A stretch of 64,000 bases of DNA from Bacteroidales bacterium UBA3743 (GCA_002371265.1 DFGT01000006.1:52157-116156), one strand, 5' to 3'. Shown: positions 42,277 through 50,494, counted from the stretch's first letter. Numbers and translations: made by a program. Notes: generated by a model not told the origin, from the sequence alone.

Positions 42277-42777
42277 TTAAAAAGTCTCAAAAAGAATATG
42301 TGGCTTACTATCTGTCATCTCCTTCTTGAAATTTTCCATCTCGGTTAAGTATTCTGAATATAGAGGATGGCTTTTTTTTAAGATTATCCCTCCATATATA
42401 TCATCAGATTCTATTGATAACATTACATATTGGGATGAGTTTTTTTTAGTTTTGAACCAAGTCTTGAATAATTTTTGTCTTGCAATATGTCTGCCGTCAG
42501 TTGTGTCGCATATAAAACACAGTACTCGGTCCTTGTCTAGTATGTTTTTTATTATTATTGTCAGAGTATTTGCCACTTCTTTGTTCCCTTTATTGTCTTT
42601 AAGATCTCTGTCTATGCAGATAGAGTCGTATGGAAGGACTCCCAATAAATTTGATTGTATAAAGGCAATATTATATTCTGTGGCGTTCACTTTGAAATAA
42701 AAACAATCCCTATCCTTTTCTTTGAAAATTGGATAGGGGGCTTTTATGGTTGACGGCTCAATGTTATTTTTATTCAT
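42277..42777 (-). CDS. DUF6169 family protein
   Basis: A 166-residue protein with the segment VLCFICDTTDGRHIARQKLFKTWF (residues about 86-109), which is the recognisable core of the Bacteroidetes family DUF6169. Preceding strands (FYFKVNATEYNIAFIQSN) and a following ILKKSHPLYSEYLTEMENFK fit the same family. Its role is unknown; the conserved C.IC.T.DGR..AR pattern suggests a binding or catalytic site. It starts inside the stop codon of the 47-residue gene upstream (TAATG), so the two are translationally coupled. Confidence 0.75.
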   Translation of the reverse strand: MNKNNIEPSTIKAPYPIFKEKDRDCFYFKVNATEYNIAFIQSNLLGVLPYDSICIDRDLKDNKGNKEVANTLTIIIKNILDKDRVLCFICDTTDGRHIARQKLFKTWFKTKKNSSQYVMLSIESDDIYGGIILKKSHPLYSEYLTEMENFKKEMTDSKPHILFETF

Positions 42778-42920
42778 TACTTTGAAACATTCAAAAACTT
42801 CAAGCCTTCTTTTTCCATTTGAACTACTGTCTTGCCTGCCTTTACAGCAGCTAAAAATTCACGCTTGTCTTTTTTTATTTTTTCGATAGCAACTAAAAAC
42901 CTATTTTTCTTATTTTCCAT
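42777..42920 (-). CDS. 47-residue basic mini-protein preceding DUF6169
   Basis: An intact small ORF: MENKKNRFLVAIEKIKKDKR, then EFLAAVKAGKTVVQMEKEGL, then KFLNVSK. It is a helical, Lys-rich protein with no cysteine. Support for expression is strong for its size: a near-perfect minus-strand promoter lies 50 bases upstream (TTTG, 19 bases, TACCTTTG) and its stop overlaps the DUF6169 start. The arrangement of a tiny basic gene coupled to a larger partner resembles antitoxin/toxin or leader-peptide pairs. Function unknown. Confidence 0.75.
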   Translation of the reverse strand: MENKKNRFLVAIEKIKKDKREFLAAVKAGKTVVQMEKEGLKFLNVSK

Positions 42921-42970
42921 GACTTTATCTTTTTAAGATGATAGTTCGATAAAACGAACATTTGTTTGTG

Positions 42971-43001
42971 CAAAGGTAGTGCTTTTTCTTTTTTCAACAA
43001 A
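42971..43001 (-). promoter_or_regulatory. Promoter of the 47-residue/DUF6169 operon
   Basis: Leftward TTTG (43001-42998), 19-base spacer, TACCTTTG (42978-42971). This matches the Bacteroidetes consensus exactly and has the same -7 sequence as the tRNA promoter. The rest of the gap to 43216 shows no gene. Confidence 0.82.
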
Positions 43002-43216
43002 TAACAAATATAAATTCTGTGATTTGTTGATCGGATTTTTTTATATAGGACCTTTTGTATTATGACTTTGCTATGTGTATTCCAATCCGTACCCTACCAC
43101 AGAATATGCCACATCTGTTTTGTGTTTGAGAATTAATTGATTAGGTTGTGTTGCTGTTTTTGCAAATTTATTTTAATATTGCAGTGAAAATAAAGAAACA
43201 GCTAAAACACTAAACT

Positions 43217-43987
43217 ATGATCGGTGCACTTACAGGAGATTATATTGGATCTATTTATGAGTTTTGTAATACTCAGGATCCATATTTTCCTCTTGTCGAA
43301 TCTGGAAAGAGTATCACAGATGACTCAATTTGTACCATAGCTATTGCCAACGCTATCTTGGAAAATATTCCATATGAGGATGCATTGAAAGTGGTTTGTT
43401 TACGTCATCCTTTTCCGATGGGAGGATATGGTTCTGGTTTTGGACATTGGTTGTGGAGTGATCGCCCTTATCAATACAATTCTTGTGGCAATGGCTCGGC
43501 TATGCGAGTCAGTGCAATAGGATGGGCATTTGAAAAAGAAGATGTTATGCTTCGTGAGGCTGAAAGATCGGCGATGTGCACACACAATCACAAAGAGGGA
43601 ATAAAAGGAGCACAGGCTACTGCCCATGCGGTTTGGTTTTTTAGACACTATAAAAGTGATTTGGAAGGATTCAGACGTCTTATGACTCAATATTATCCGG
43701 AGTGGGAAATGTACTACAAACCTTTCCGTGAATATAATGCATATTGTCAAAACACTCTTCCTTTATGTATTCAAGAGGTTGTGTATGGGACATCATATGA
43801 AGATACTATTAGGAACACCATTTTATGTGGTGGGGATTCCGATACGAATGGGGCAATTGCAGGAGCGATCGCAGGAGCACGGTGGGGAGTGCCATTAGAT
43901 TTGTGGCATTCCGCTTACTCTACAATAGATGATGATCTTAAGTCCATAGTGGATAAATTCATCACTAAGTTTAATGTGACAGGATAG
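43217..43987 (+). CDS. ADP-ribosylglycohydrolase family protein
   Basis: A 256-residue DraG/ARH-type hydrolase that removes ADP-ribose from proteins or nucleic acids. Metal-binding motifs: GALTGDYIGS at the N-terminus, SITDDSICTIA near residues 33-43 and the C-terminal LCGGDSDTNGAIAGAIAGA near 197-215. NGSAMRVSAIGW near 92-103 is also typical. The length is normal for a single-domain enzyme. It lies alone between two intergenic regions in the accessory part of the window. An imperfect -7 element (TAATATTG, 43174-43181) precedes it. ADP-ribosylation reversal is common in defence and TA loci, but no ART gene is seen nearby. Confidence 0.9.
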   Translation: MIGALTGDYIGSIYEFCNTQDPYFPLVESGKSITDDSICTIAIANAILENIPYEDALKVVCLRHPFPMGGYGSGFGHWLWSDRPYQYNSCGNGSAMRVSAIGWAFEKEDVMLREAERSAMCTHNHKEGIKGAQATAHAVWFFRHYKSDLEGFRRLMTQYYPEWEMYYKPFREYNAYCQNTLPLCIQEVVYGTSYEDTIRNTILCGGDSDTNGAIAGAIAGARWGVPLDLWHSAYSTIDDDLKSIVDKFITKFNVTG

Positions 43988-44061
43988 ATCTGTTTGCTCT
44001 ATTAAATATGGTCAAAGATGAATCTGAGACTTGGTTTGAATAAGAATATGAAAGGAAAAAG

Positions 44062-44157
44062 TATAAATGCATTCTCTGTTGTTCTGGAACCAGCAATTTG
44101 GAACTTCGAACATTTCAGAACTTGCATCTGGCGACGGGTGGCAGAGAATGCTCTTTT
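44062..44157 (+). other. Hairpin-bounded noncoding block after the ADP-ribosylglycohydrolase gene
   Basis: GCATTCTCTG at 44069-44078 pairs with CAGAGAATGC at 44142-44151, followed by TCTTTTT, so the outer stem could be a terminator or the end of a small RNA. Inside lies a 23-base sequence (44095-44117) repeated exactly at 44346-44368 in the next structured block. No ORF is seen. Confidence 0.5.
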
Positions 44158-44243
44158 TATATAAAAAGCAAGTCGACGTGAATTTTCACGCAAAAATCGA
44201 CACAAAAAACGCATCTATAGATTGTTTTGTATAGTAAAGATAT

Positions 44244-44251
44244 TATATTTG
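44244..44251 (+). promoter_or_regulatory. -7 element of the candidate ncRNA
   Basis: TATATTTG followed by GCAACGAC; it would start transcription near 44257, about 350 bases before the next ORF. Confidence 0.65.
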
Positions 44252-44257
44252 CAACGA

Positions 44258-44554
44258 CTTTGCCACAGGTGAGTCGTTTGTCATCCGAAAAAATGGATGG
44301 CGAAATATAATATTATAGGCGTATATTGTGCGCTCGGATGAAGGTAATTTGGAACTTCGAACATTTCATTTATTACACCTCAAGTCCGTGCAACGATAGA
44401 GTCCATATTATGTGGATACTTGTGATGTCAGTCCGTCAGGGCTGACGTCGCATTGACATATAGTGTGGGGATTTTGTTGCTCGTTTAGGATGTAAGGGTA
44501 AGTTCGAAGACCTCAAATTACAAACGAGTTGATGAAATTCCCCACACTTTTTTT
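44258..44554 (+). ncRNA. Candidate structured RNA, about 295 nt
   Basis: A noncoding stretch with promoter and terminator-like end. The 3' part is a hairpin: AGTGTGGGGA (44462-44471) with TCCCCACACT (44539-44548), then CTCGTTT (44480-44486) with AAACGAG (44522-44528), followed by seven T residues. Its loop (44502-44520: GTTCGAAG, ACCT, CAAATTA) is complementary to 44345-44362 (TAATTTG, GAA, CTTCGAAC), which suggests a long-range helix or pseudoknot. Other local hairpins are TCATCCG/TGGATGG-type at 44281-44299 and CCGTCAGGGCTGACG-type near 44432-44449. It could be a free small RNA or a long leader of the DUF6140 gene. It does not show tmRNA, RNase P or SRP landmarks. Confidence 0.6.
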
Positions 44555-44610
44555 GTGTGCGGATGTGATGGATTGATAATATTAGAGTATTAACTAAAAC
44601 TTAAGGAATC

Positions 44611-44832
44611 ATGCCAATATTTCAAATTACTACCAAGCATCGCAGGAATGTAAACGGCATTCTTATCGAGCCGGGAATGACGGTGCAAGTTGTATCCCAA
44701 AGTTTCAGCAACCCTGTAGTCACCAATGGCGGACAGCCAGTGGTGGATGCGTTTATGCGTGTCTATGGAATCGATATCAAGAAGGCCGGGGTATTGAATA
44801 CGGCGGATTTGGAAGTGGTGAAGGTTGGATAA
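44611..44832 (+). CDS. DUF6140 family protein
   Basis: A 73-residue protein starting MPIFQITTKHRRNVNGILIE, with GMTVQVVSQSFSNPV, NGGQPVVDAFMRVYGIDIKKAG and a final LEVVKVG. The sequence matches the small Bacteroidetes family DUF6140 as remembered; the function is not known. It looks like a compact beta-rich domain followed by one helix. It is 45 bases upstream of the 715-residue gene and probably shares its transcript, with the candidate RNA as leader or upstream partner. Confidence 0.72.
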   Translation: MPIFQITTKHRRNVNGILIEPGMTVQVVSQSFSNPVVTNGGQPVVDAFMRVYGIDIKKAGVLNTADLEVVKVG

Positions 44833-44877
44833 GTATTTTAAAGGACAAAGACGTTATGACATTTTTTTTAAGACTTT

Positions 44878-47025
44878 ATGATAGAAGACAAAGACATGAT
44901 GACAGAAGAACAACTTTGTAAAATCAATGACCTTCCAGAAGAACTTCAGAGTTTTTATAGAAACTTGTCAAAATTTACTGATTGGGGGTACGTTGAAAAA
45001 ATGGTAGTTATTGGGTTTCGTTCAGTGGAAGATAAATGTACGGATGATAGAATGATTATCCCACATATACCTGGTTATATGAAAAAATATGCAATAAAAG
45101 ATTTCAAATGCGACCAAGAAGAGAGACTTATTTGGTTTCGAGATACTAGTTCGTTTAATGATAGAGATGAGGGCTTGGTTTTGACAGATTTTGGATACCA
45201 TTATATTCCAGGTGATGGTTACGTTTATTCAGTGTCTTGGAAAAATATCGTAAAGGTATATTATCAAGATGAATATATGTATTTCAAAAGTTATGACGGA
45301 TCTGTCAGGTCTATGTCTATTAATTTGTTTACAAAGAATTCATATGATAGGACAGGAAATGAAATAGCTTTTGCATTAAACCATATAGCTCAAAATGTAG
45401 GTGGTCATACGGAAAATGAAGCAGAAGATTGTATAAAATACTATGTTAAATGTGTTAAAGAAGAACGATACGATGAAGCTATAAAAGTGGCATTAGAGAT
45501 TATCCATAATGGATATGATACACCATCATATTGGTATAATATAATTGAAAATTTATATTTTGTGTTGGGAGATAAAGACAAAGCGTTTGAATATTGCAAT
45601 AGGGGATTAAATGCTTGTGTAGAAGAAAATCTTAAGAATAGCGATGATATAAAAGTTAGGTTATGGGACGATCGTAGTTTCTATTTTTCCCTAAAAGGGG
45701 ATATTCTGTCGGCACGTAAAGATTTTTTTTCTGTTATGACATTTGCATCAGACCAAAAAAACGCTAGTGACAACCTAATAAAAGATGAAGCTTATAGATT
45801 TTTCCAAGAAGCTGAAACATATTATGTTGAAAATTTTCTAACGATTCCTTACAACGAGCGTAAAGTTCTTATGCCAGTAAAGGAATATGTAGATCTTCAT
45901 CAGGATAGGGTGTCTGTCATCCGTATGGATAATTTGCCAGCCATTAAATTCCCTATGGGACATCCTATTGCAAACCAATTATATGTAGGTCATCCTCTTA
46001 TTCCATCAAAATATATTCCGTTTGAAAATTATCAATTGGAATTGGTAGATGATAAGGTTCGTGAATTTTGTATGTTAGCTCAAAGTCTTGGGGCTACAGA
46101 GATTTCCATTGAATGTTTGAATTCTTCATCTTCAAATGAAATGGGAAGTAACCAGCAAAATATCAGTGGAGAGGCAGGAAACAGACTTCTAAAAGGTAAA
46201 GGTGAATATCATCAAGATCGTAGTAGGCAGATGATTGATGAACTTAGCCGTTCTATATGTATTCATCAAACATTCACTCCTTGCAATAAACCATCTATAC
46301 CTGAAAATATGGTTTGGTATGATGATGAACCGTCTTGGCAACGTCTTGTATCTCAACGTTTGAGCGGAGGCCTAACTTCTCATGAAGAACGAATTGAGAC
46401 AAAAAAAAGCCAGATGGTAGAGGGTAGAGAATTGACTGAATTGAAGGCTGAGGTAAACTCTCTTTATGTTGACATGAATATGTCGATTAGTGAAGAAGAA
46501 GAGGCAAAGTTTACTCAGCAGGAAAATGCAGTGTTGGCGATAAAAGTAAAGTTTGCTCCAATAAATCAGCTTACAGGAACTTTAATTGAATCAAACAGTA
46601 ATCTGGGAGGAACAGTGAAGGAAAAGGTTAATGCATTGGGCAAGTTTGCTAAAAAAATGAGTTCTAACATTGTTGACACAATTAAGAGAAAAACATCATT
46701 AACTTCATCTGAAGAAGAATATTTGAAGGAATTTAAGGATGTTTTAGCAGATGGTGAAATTTCTTCTCGAGAGCGTCGTCTTCTCGAAAAGATTCGTATT
46801 CAACTTGGCATTTCTGAAGATAGATCTGCAGAATTAGAAAATTCTCTTTCGACTTCAACTTTGACTCCAGAGGAACAAGAATATTTTGATGAATACCAAG
46901 AACTCATTGCGGATGGTAACATTTCTGATCGTGATCAGCGTTTTCTTGATAAACTCAAAAAAGCAAATGATATCAGTGAGGAAAGAGCTAAGGAAATCGA
47001 AAAAATGTGTTCTAAAATTGAGTAA
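44878..47025 (+). CDS. 715-residue multidomain protein of unknown function
   Basis: Not recognised as a whole. Residues about 90-150 (GLVLTDFGYHYI..., SVSWKNIVKVYYQDEYMYF) resemble a bacterial PH/GRAM-like domain. Residues about 185-310 contain TPR-like helices (YDEAIKVALEIIHNGYDTP, DKAFEYCNRGL). A central region (about 380-590) has LGATEISIECLNSSSSNE and long charged helices. The C-terminus has two repeats of about 48 residues (EEEYLKEFKDVLADGEISSRERRLLEKIR and EQEYFDEYQELIADGNISDRDQRFLDKLK), similar to TerB- or SHOCT-like helical adaptors. The gene is visibly AT-rich. It is followed by an MBL-fold gene, and the two may form one system. Confidence 0.6.
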   Translation: MIEDKDMMTEEQLCKINDLPEELQSFYRNLSKFTDWGYVEKMVVIGFRSVEDKCTDDRMIIPHIPGYMKKYAIKDFKCDQEERLIWFRDTSSFNDRDEGLVLTDFGYHYIPGDGYVYSVSWKNIVKVYYQDEYMYFKSYDGSVRSMSINLFTKNSYDRTGNEIAFALNHIAQNVGGHTENEAEDCIKYYVKCVKEERYDEAIKVALEIIHNGYDTPSYWYNIIENLYFVLGDKDKAFEYCNRGLNACVEENLKNSDDIKVRLWDDRSFYFSLKGDILSARKDFFSVMTFASDQKNASDNLIKDEAYRFFQEAETYYVENFLTIPYNERKVLMPVKEYVDLHQDRVSVIRMDNLPAIKFPMGHPIANQLYVGHPLIPSKYIPFENYQLELVDDKVREFCMLAQSLGATEISIECLNSSSSNEMGSNQQNISGEAGNRLLKGKGEYHQDRSRQMIDELSRSICIHQTFTPCNKPSIPENMVWYDDEPSWQRLVSQRLSGGLTSHEERIETKKSQMVEGRELTELKAEVNSLYVDMNMSISEEEEAKFTQQENAVLAIKVKFAPINQLTGTLIESNSNLGGTVKEKVNALGKFAKKMSSNIVDTIKRKTSLTSSEEEYLKEFKDVLADGEISSRERRLLEKIRIQLGISEDRSAELENSLSTSTLTPEEQEYFDEYQELIADGNISDRDQRFLDKLKKANDISEERAKEIEKMCSKIE

Positions 47026-47029
47026 GTAT

Positions 47030-47131
47030 ATGAGTAAGAAAACATGTCCATATACTAAGCAAGAATTAAATACACTTGTTCAAATGTATAGATTGGTATT
47101 GTGTACTTTGTTTTTGAAATTTGCATTATAA
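47030..47131 (+). CDS. Possible 33-residue ORF
   Basis: MSKKTCPYTKQELNTLVQMY and a hydrophobic end (VLCTLFLKFAL), in the gap between the 715-residue gene and the MBL-fold gene. It lies four bases after the first stop. It could be a tiny coupled protein, but no promoter, ribosome-binding site or known family supports it, and the downstream gene could equally be read without it. Confidence 0.2.
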   Translation: MSKKTCPYTKQELNTLVQMYRLVLCTLFLKFAL

Positions 47132-47141
47132 AACAATAAAT

Positions 47142-48329
47142 ATGTTGGTAAAAAAAAGATTTAAGAAGAGTAACGTGTGTTTTAGACGCCTTTTACATGC
47201 TGTCGGACAGGGTGCTTTTTTTACAGAACAGTTTTTTGTTGATGGAAAATCTGATTTAAATGTAATATACGATTGTGGGTCTTTGTCAAAGAAGGGAATA
47301 TTGGATGCTGAAATAAATAGAACTTTTGCTTATGATAAAACAAAATCATTGCATGTAGATGTTTTATTTATTTCTCATTTGGATAAGGACCATATAAGTG
47401 GTATTCCAACTTTGGAAAAATTAAAATGTATTGATGATAAGACTATTGTTATACTTCCATTTTCATATCCATTGCTGCTTTTCTATTTATTGCCAGTAAT
47501 TCAAATGGATAATGGAACAAAATCTGCAATCCAAGCACTTTTTAAATCAAATGCTAAGATTTTGGGAGTAGATTATACGGAGGGATTTGGGGATATCTAT
47601 AGTTCCAGAGAGATTATTTTAAAAGATAATAAAGATGAGTTTGATAATTATTCTACAATAAACAATGTTGTATTTAAGTATGAGCGTATTTGGAACTATA
47701 TTCCATTTATGAATATAAATGATAGTAGTGTATGGCGGAATTTTTTCAATGGGCTTAAATCTGAAGGTTTAGTTTTGGAAAAATTAAAAAATGAACAATA
47801 TGTAGAAGATAATTTAGATAAATTAAAGAAAATATATTCTACTGTTACATCCAAGAGCAGTGGTGGAGTAACTCCCATTAACATTTGTTCTTTGCAGGTG
47901 CTTTCGTTTAAGAACAAAGATGTTAAACATGAATATGTTTTGGGTCATAATGCATATTTATCCCCAAAGAAAGGTGTTTTAAGTTGTTTGTTCTCAGGTG
48001 ATACTATTATCGATAATGTTTTTGTAAATTCTATGCAATCAATTTCAAATTACTTAAACTCTAAAATTGAACTTTTGCAAATTCCACATCATGGAAGAAA
48101 AAGCTGTTATGACACAAAAATATATTATGGAAATAATTTTGATGCTGCTTTTGCAAATTATGACAGTACGTATAAAAAAAGTTCTTATATAAAAACTATA
48201 GAAACGGATATGAACACACAAAAAAAAGATTTTTTTCATATTACGGAATTATATTATAGTGATTTGATTGTTAATTTATTTGTTTGGATTCCTCCCGTCT
48301 CCTTGGCCTCATGCACCAACGGTGCCTAA
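47142..48329 (+). CDS. MBL-fold hydrolase (ComEC/Rec2-type), 3' end formed by a repeat
   Basis: A 395-residue protein from ATG 47142 (the frame continues seven codons up to a TTG). The metallo-beta-lactamase fold is shown by RRLLHAVGQGAFFTE and VIYDCGS at the N-terminus, the metal motif ISHLDKDHISG (H79, D81, D83, H84) and the later CLFSGDTI and QIPHHGRK. The HxDxDH form is typical of ComEC-like nucleases/hydrolases. The last 13 or so codons (PPVSLASCTNGA) lie inside repeat copy A (from 48289), so the natural C-terminus was probably altered by its insertion. It is probably co-transcribed with the 715-residue gene. AT-rich. Confidence 0.78.
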   Translation: MLVKKRFKKSNVCFRRLLHAVGQGAFFTEQFFVDGKSDLNVIYDCGSLSKKGILDAEINRTFAYDKTKSLHVDVLFISHLDKDHISGIPTLEKLKCIDDKTIVILPFSYPLLLFYLLPVIQMDNGTKSAIQALFKSNAKILGVDYTEGFGDIYSSREIILKDNKDEFDNYSTINNVVFKYERIWNYIPFMNINDSSVWRNFFNGLKSEGLVLEKLKNEQYVEDNLDKLKKIYSTVTSKSSGGVTPINICSLQVLSFKNKDVKHEYVLGHNAYLSPKKGVLSCLFSGDTIIDNVFVNSMQSISNYLNSKIELLQIPHHGRKSCYDTKIYYGNNFDAAFANYDSTYKKSSYIKTIETDMNTQKKDFFHITELYYSDLIVNLFVWIPPVSLASCTNGA

Positions 48330-48484
48330 TCTGCCAAGGTAGGGTGAAACCCTACGATATCGATATCGCCCGTTTCGGGCTAACGGGAATCGGTGTGGTC
48401 TCAATGGCATAGGGTTTACACCCTATGCTGATGATAATCACACCGTTGGTGTTTGCTTTGCTCGGTAACGTCTTTCAGACGCAT
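48289..48484 (+). repeat. Multi-hairpin repeat family 1, copy A
   Basis: A 196-base element. The outer stem CACCAACGGTG (48315-48325) pairs with CACCGTTGGTG (48442-48452) and encloses GTAGGGT/ACCCTAC, GCCCG/CGGGC and GCATAGGGT/ACCCTATGC hairpins, followed outside by an ACGTCTTTCAGACGCA hairpin. It is about 94% identical to copy B at 50495-50690, with the same length and orientation, and several differences fall in hairpin loops. Confidence 0.9.
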
Positions 48485-48654
48485 TCGATAAAAAAGAATG
48501 TTGATTTCAAATGATGGCTGGAAGTAAGTAATGAGTCATTTTCCATATTTGATGGAATTGATTTTTGTACTTTGTTTTTTATTCAAACCCTTTTGGTTTC
48601 TCAAAAAAATCTTTAATTTTACGAAAAATAAGTTCTTCCCAATAACGTGCAAAA
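48485..48654 (+). promoter_or_regulatory. Upstream region of the ATPase gene
   Basis: 170 bases between repeat A and the ATPase start, with no gene. TAATTTTA at 48613-48620 differs from the -7 consensus by one base and lies 35 bases before the ATG. Together with repeat A this makes a 325-base gap after the MBL gene. Confidence 0.4.
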
Positions 48655-49854
48655 ATGAAGAAGCATTTAATTATACGAAATTTTGGTCCGTTGCAAAGCG
48701 TAGATGTTGAGCTAGGACTCGTAAATCTTATCATTGGTCTACAGAGCTCTGGAAAAACTTGTGTGCTTCGAACTGCATGTTTTTGTTCATGGGTTGAAAA
48801 GCGAATTATGCTTTTACAGTCTGTCGACTATTTTGCTAATGATTCTATGTTTATAGATAGTTTTTTGGGTTATTATCGAATGGAAAACTATCTAAAGAAT
48901 GATACATATATTGAGTATTCTTCTCCATTTGTGGATTTCCGCTTTGACAATAGTAAGACGAGCAATAAGTTTGAAGGCAAACTACAAGCAGGTAGCTGGC
49001 GCTATTGTCGTGCAAAAATCTCGTACATTCCTTCCGACAGAAATGTGGTTTCTCTTTTTAGGGACTATAAGCAACTTCCAAATGCAGGTAGTCATCTTCA
49101 GGATTTCATGAGCGAATGGGATAAGGCAAGACGACAGCAGGTCGATATTCAAGATATATTGGGATTAGGTGTGAACTATTCCTTTGATCAGAACAAAGAA
49201 AAGGATCTAGTCACTATGAAAAACGGCAAAATTCTCGAGCTTTCCGAGACTTCAAGTGGTATGCAGTCAATGCTTCCATTGTTTGTTTATACTGATTATC
49301 TGACAAATGGTGTTTTTAAGGACAAACAGACCAACTTGACCGACATAAGTCTTGTGAAAACGGAAGAAATCAAGCATACATTCGAATCTATATACGATCG
49401 TTGTTTGGAGACTAGAAACGGAGAACGTAAATATGAGGCAAGTTTTTTTCTAAATGGTAAGCCACAAAAGTATCTTTTTAGTAATAGCAGAGAGCGCGAT
49501 AAATTCAATCGTTATGTGGAAAGACTGCTCCAAAATGATCATAGCGAGATATTCCTAGAGGAACCTGAGAATAATTTGTTTCCTCCTACTCAATGTCAGT
49601 TTATTTCTTGGCTTTTGGAAAGAATGTCCACTGAGAAAAGAAAAAATTTCTTGTTTGTTACAACGCATAGTCCATATGTTCTTAATTTTTTCTTGAAGGA
49701 AGACGGTGTTGGGGATCTCAAGCTTATGCTTACTTATCCGTGTGAAGATGACAGTGGCCTTTTTTCAGTCAAGACAGCGAGTGAAGAAGTACTCCAGCAG
49801 GTTTACGATAACGGTTCTGATGCATTCTTTAACTTTGAAGCATTTACTCACTAA
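48655..49854 (+). CDS. AAA/OLD-like ATPase of a two-gene module
   Basis: A 399-residue ABC-type ATPase of the AAA_15/AAA_21 (OLD-like) group. Walker A is GLQSSGKT at 28-35, the signature-like loop SETSSGMQSMLPL at 197-209, Walker B IFLEEPENNLFP at 299-310 and the H-loop TTHSPYV at 336-342. The region between (40-195) has no Rad50-type coiled coil. It resembles the ATPase subunits of PARIS, Gabija-like and other two-gene nuclease defence systems. Its stop overlaps the next start by one base (TAATG). The pair sits between two direct repeats of 196 bp. Confidence 0.88.
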   Translation: MKKHLIIRNFGPLQSVDVELGLVNLIIGLQSSGKTCVLRTACFCSWVEKRIMLLQSVDYFANDSMFIDSFLGYYRMENYLKNDTYIEYSSPFVDFRFDNSKTSNKFEGKLQAGSWRYCRAKISYIPSDRNVVSLFRDYKQLPNAGSHLQDFMSEWDKARRQQVDIQDILGLGVNYSFDQNKEKDLVTMKNGKILELSETSSGMQSMLPLFVYTDYLTNGVFKDKQTNLTDISLVKTEEIKHTFESIYDRCLETRNGERKYEASFFLNGKPQKYLFSNSRERDKFNRYVERLLQNDHSEIFLEEPENNLFPPTQCQFISWLLERMSTEKRKNFLFVTTHSPYVLNFFLKEDGVGDLKLMLTYPCEDDSGLFSVKTASEEVLQQVYDNGSDAFFNFEAFTH

Positions 49855-50432
49855 TGGCAAAACAATTGAATGTGTTTCCCGAGTGCTACGTGGACACTAA
49901 TTTGGTCGGATTCATTCTTGGAGGCTATGTCAAACATAAAAGTTCTTGTAATGAGGTTGTAAAGGCGGTTAATAAAAGTGATGACTTCGCAATTGGCATT
50001 ATTGATGCTGATAAGCGTCCTGCTACTATGGATCCTGGATTTCACGAGTATGTTTTATCTCAAAAGGTAGATGGAATACGTCGTCATATTCGCTTTTTTA
50101 TCCATGATGATGAAAAAAGATTCTTGTTTACTGTATATAAAGCGATGGACACTTTCATATTCAATGCCGCACATTCTCAGAATGCTAATATGAATCCTTT
50201 TGGCAATCCTTCAAGTGTTAAGGATTTTTTGAAATATACGAAGAAAGTGCAAGCTGAGACGGATCCTACGCTTCGTCATTTGTTTGATGAAATTAAGGAT
50301 TATCCTGAACTTATGCGTTTCCGTAACACTCTGAAATATCTGGTGAAAAAGCAGTACAACATTGATGTTGAAATTGCTAAGGCCTTCTTTGACGGAACAT
50401 TAGATAATGACGACCTTGCCAAAATATTCTAA
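49854..50432 (+). CDS. Putative TOPRIM-like effector partner of the ATPase
   Basis: A 192-residue protein coupled to the ATPase (TAATG overlap). The N-terminal 60 residues read as a degenerate TOPRIM core: an acidic strand end FPECYVDTNLVGFIL (E10, D14), a helix with CNEVVKAVNK, then AIGIIDADKRP with the DxD pair (D51, D53). The remainder (60-192) is helical: HDDEKRFLFTVYKAMDTFIF, SVKDFLKYTKKVQ and LMRFRNTLKYLVKKQYN. This architecture, a small TOPRIM-type protein after an OLD-like ATPase, recalls AriB/DUF4435 or DUF4276 partners, but the sequence is not recognised as either. Probably the nuclease or trigger subunit. Confidence 0.6.
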   Translation: MAKQLNVFPECYVDTNLVGFILGGYVKHKSSCNEVVKAVNKSDDFAIGIIDADKRPATMDPGFHEYVLSQKVDGIRRHIRFFIHDDEKRFLFTVYKAMDTFIFNAAHSQNANMNPFGNPSSVKDFLKYTKKVQAETDPTLRHLFDEIKDYPELMRFRNTLKYLVKKQYNIDVEIAKAFFDGTLDNDDLAKIF

Positions 50433-50494
50433 ATAACCCCAAAATTTTTCTATAGTTAAGGATCTGCTATCTGGGTGTTGTTGTGTAAATGTGA

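Noticed and set aside
44258..44554. tmRNA, RNase P RNA or SRP RNA
   Set aside because: There is no tRNA-like ends or tag frame, no GAGGAAAGTCC-type RNase P core and no SRP Alu/S-domain core. It was kept as an unassigned candidate RNA.
46886..47131. 81-residue ORF overlapping the end of the 715-residue gene
   Set aside because: Its first 48 codons are a shadow of the repeat-containing C-terminus; only the last 33 codons fall in the gap, and they are listed with low confidence.
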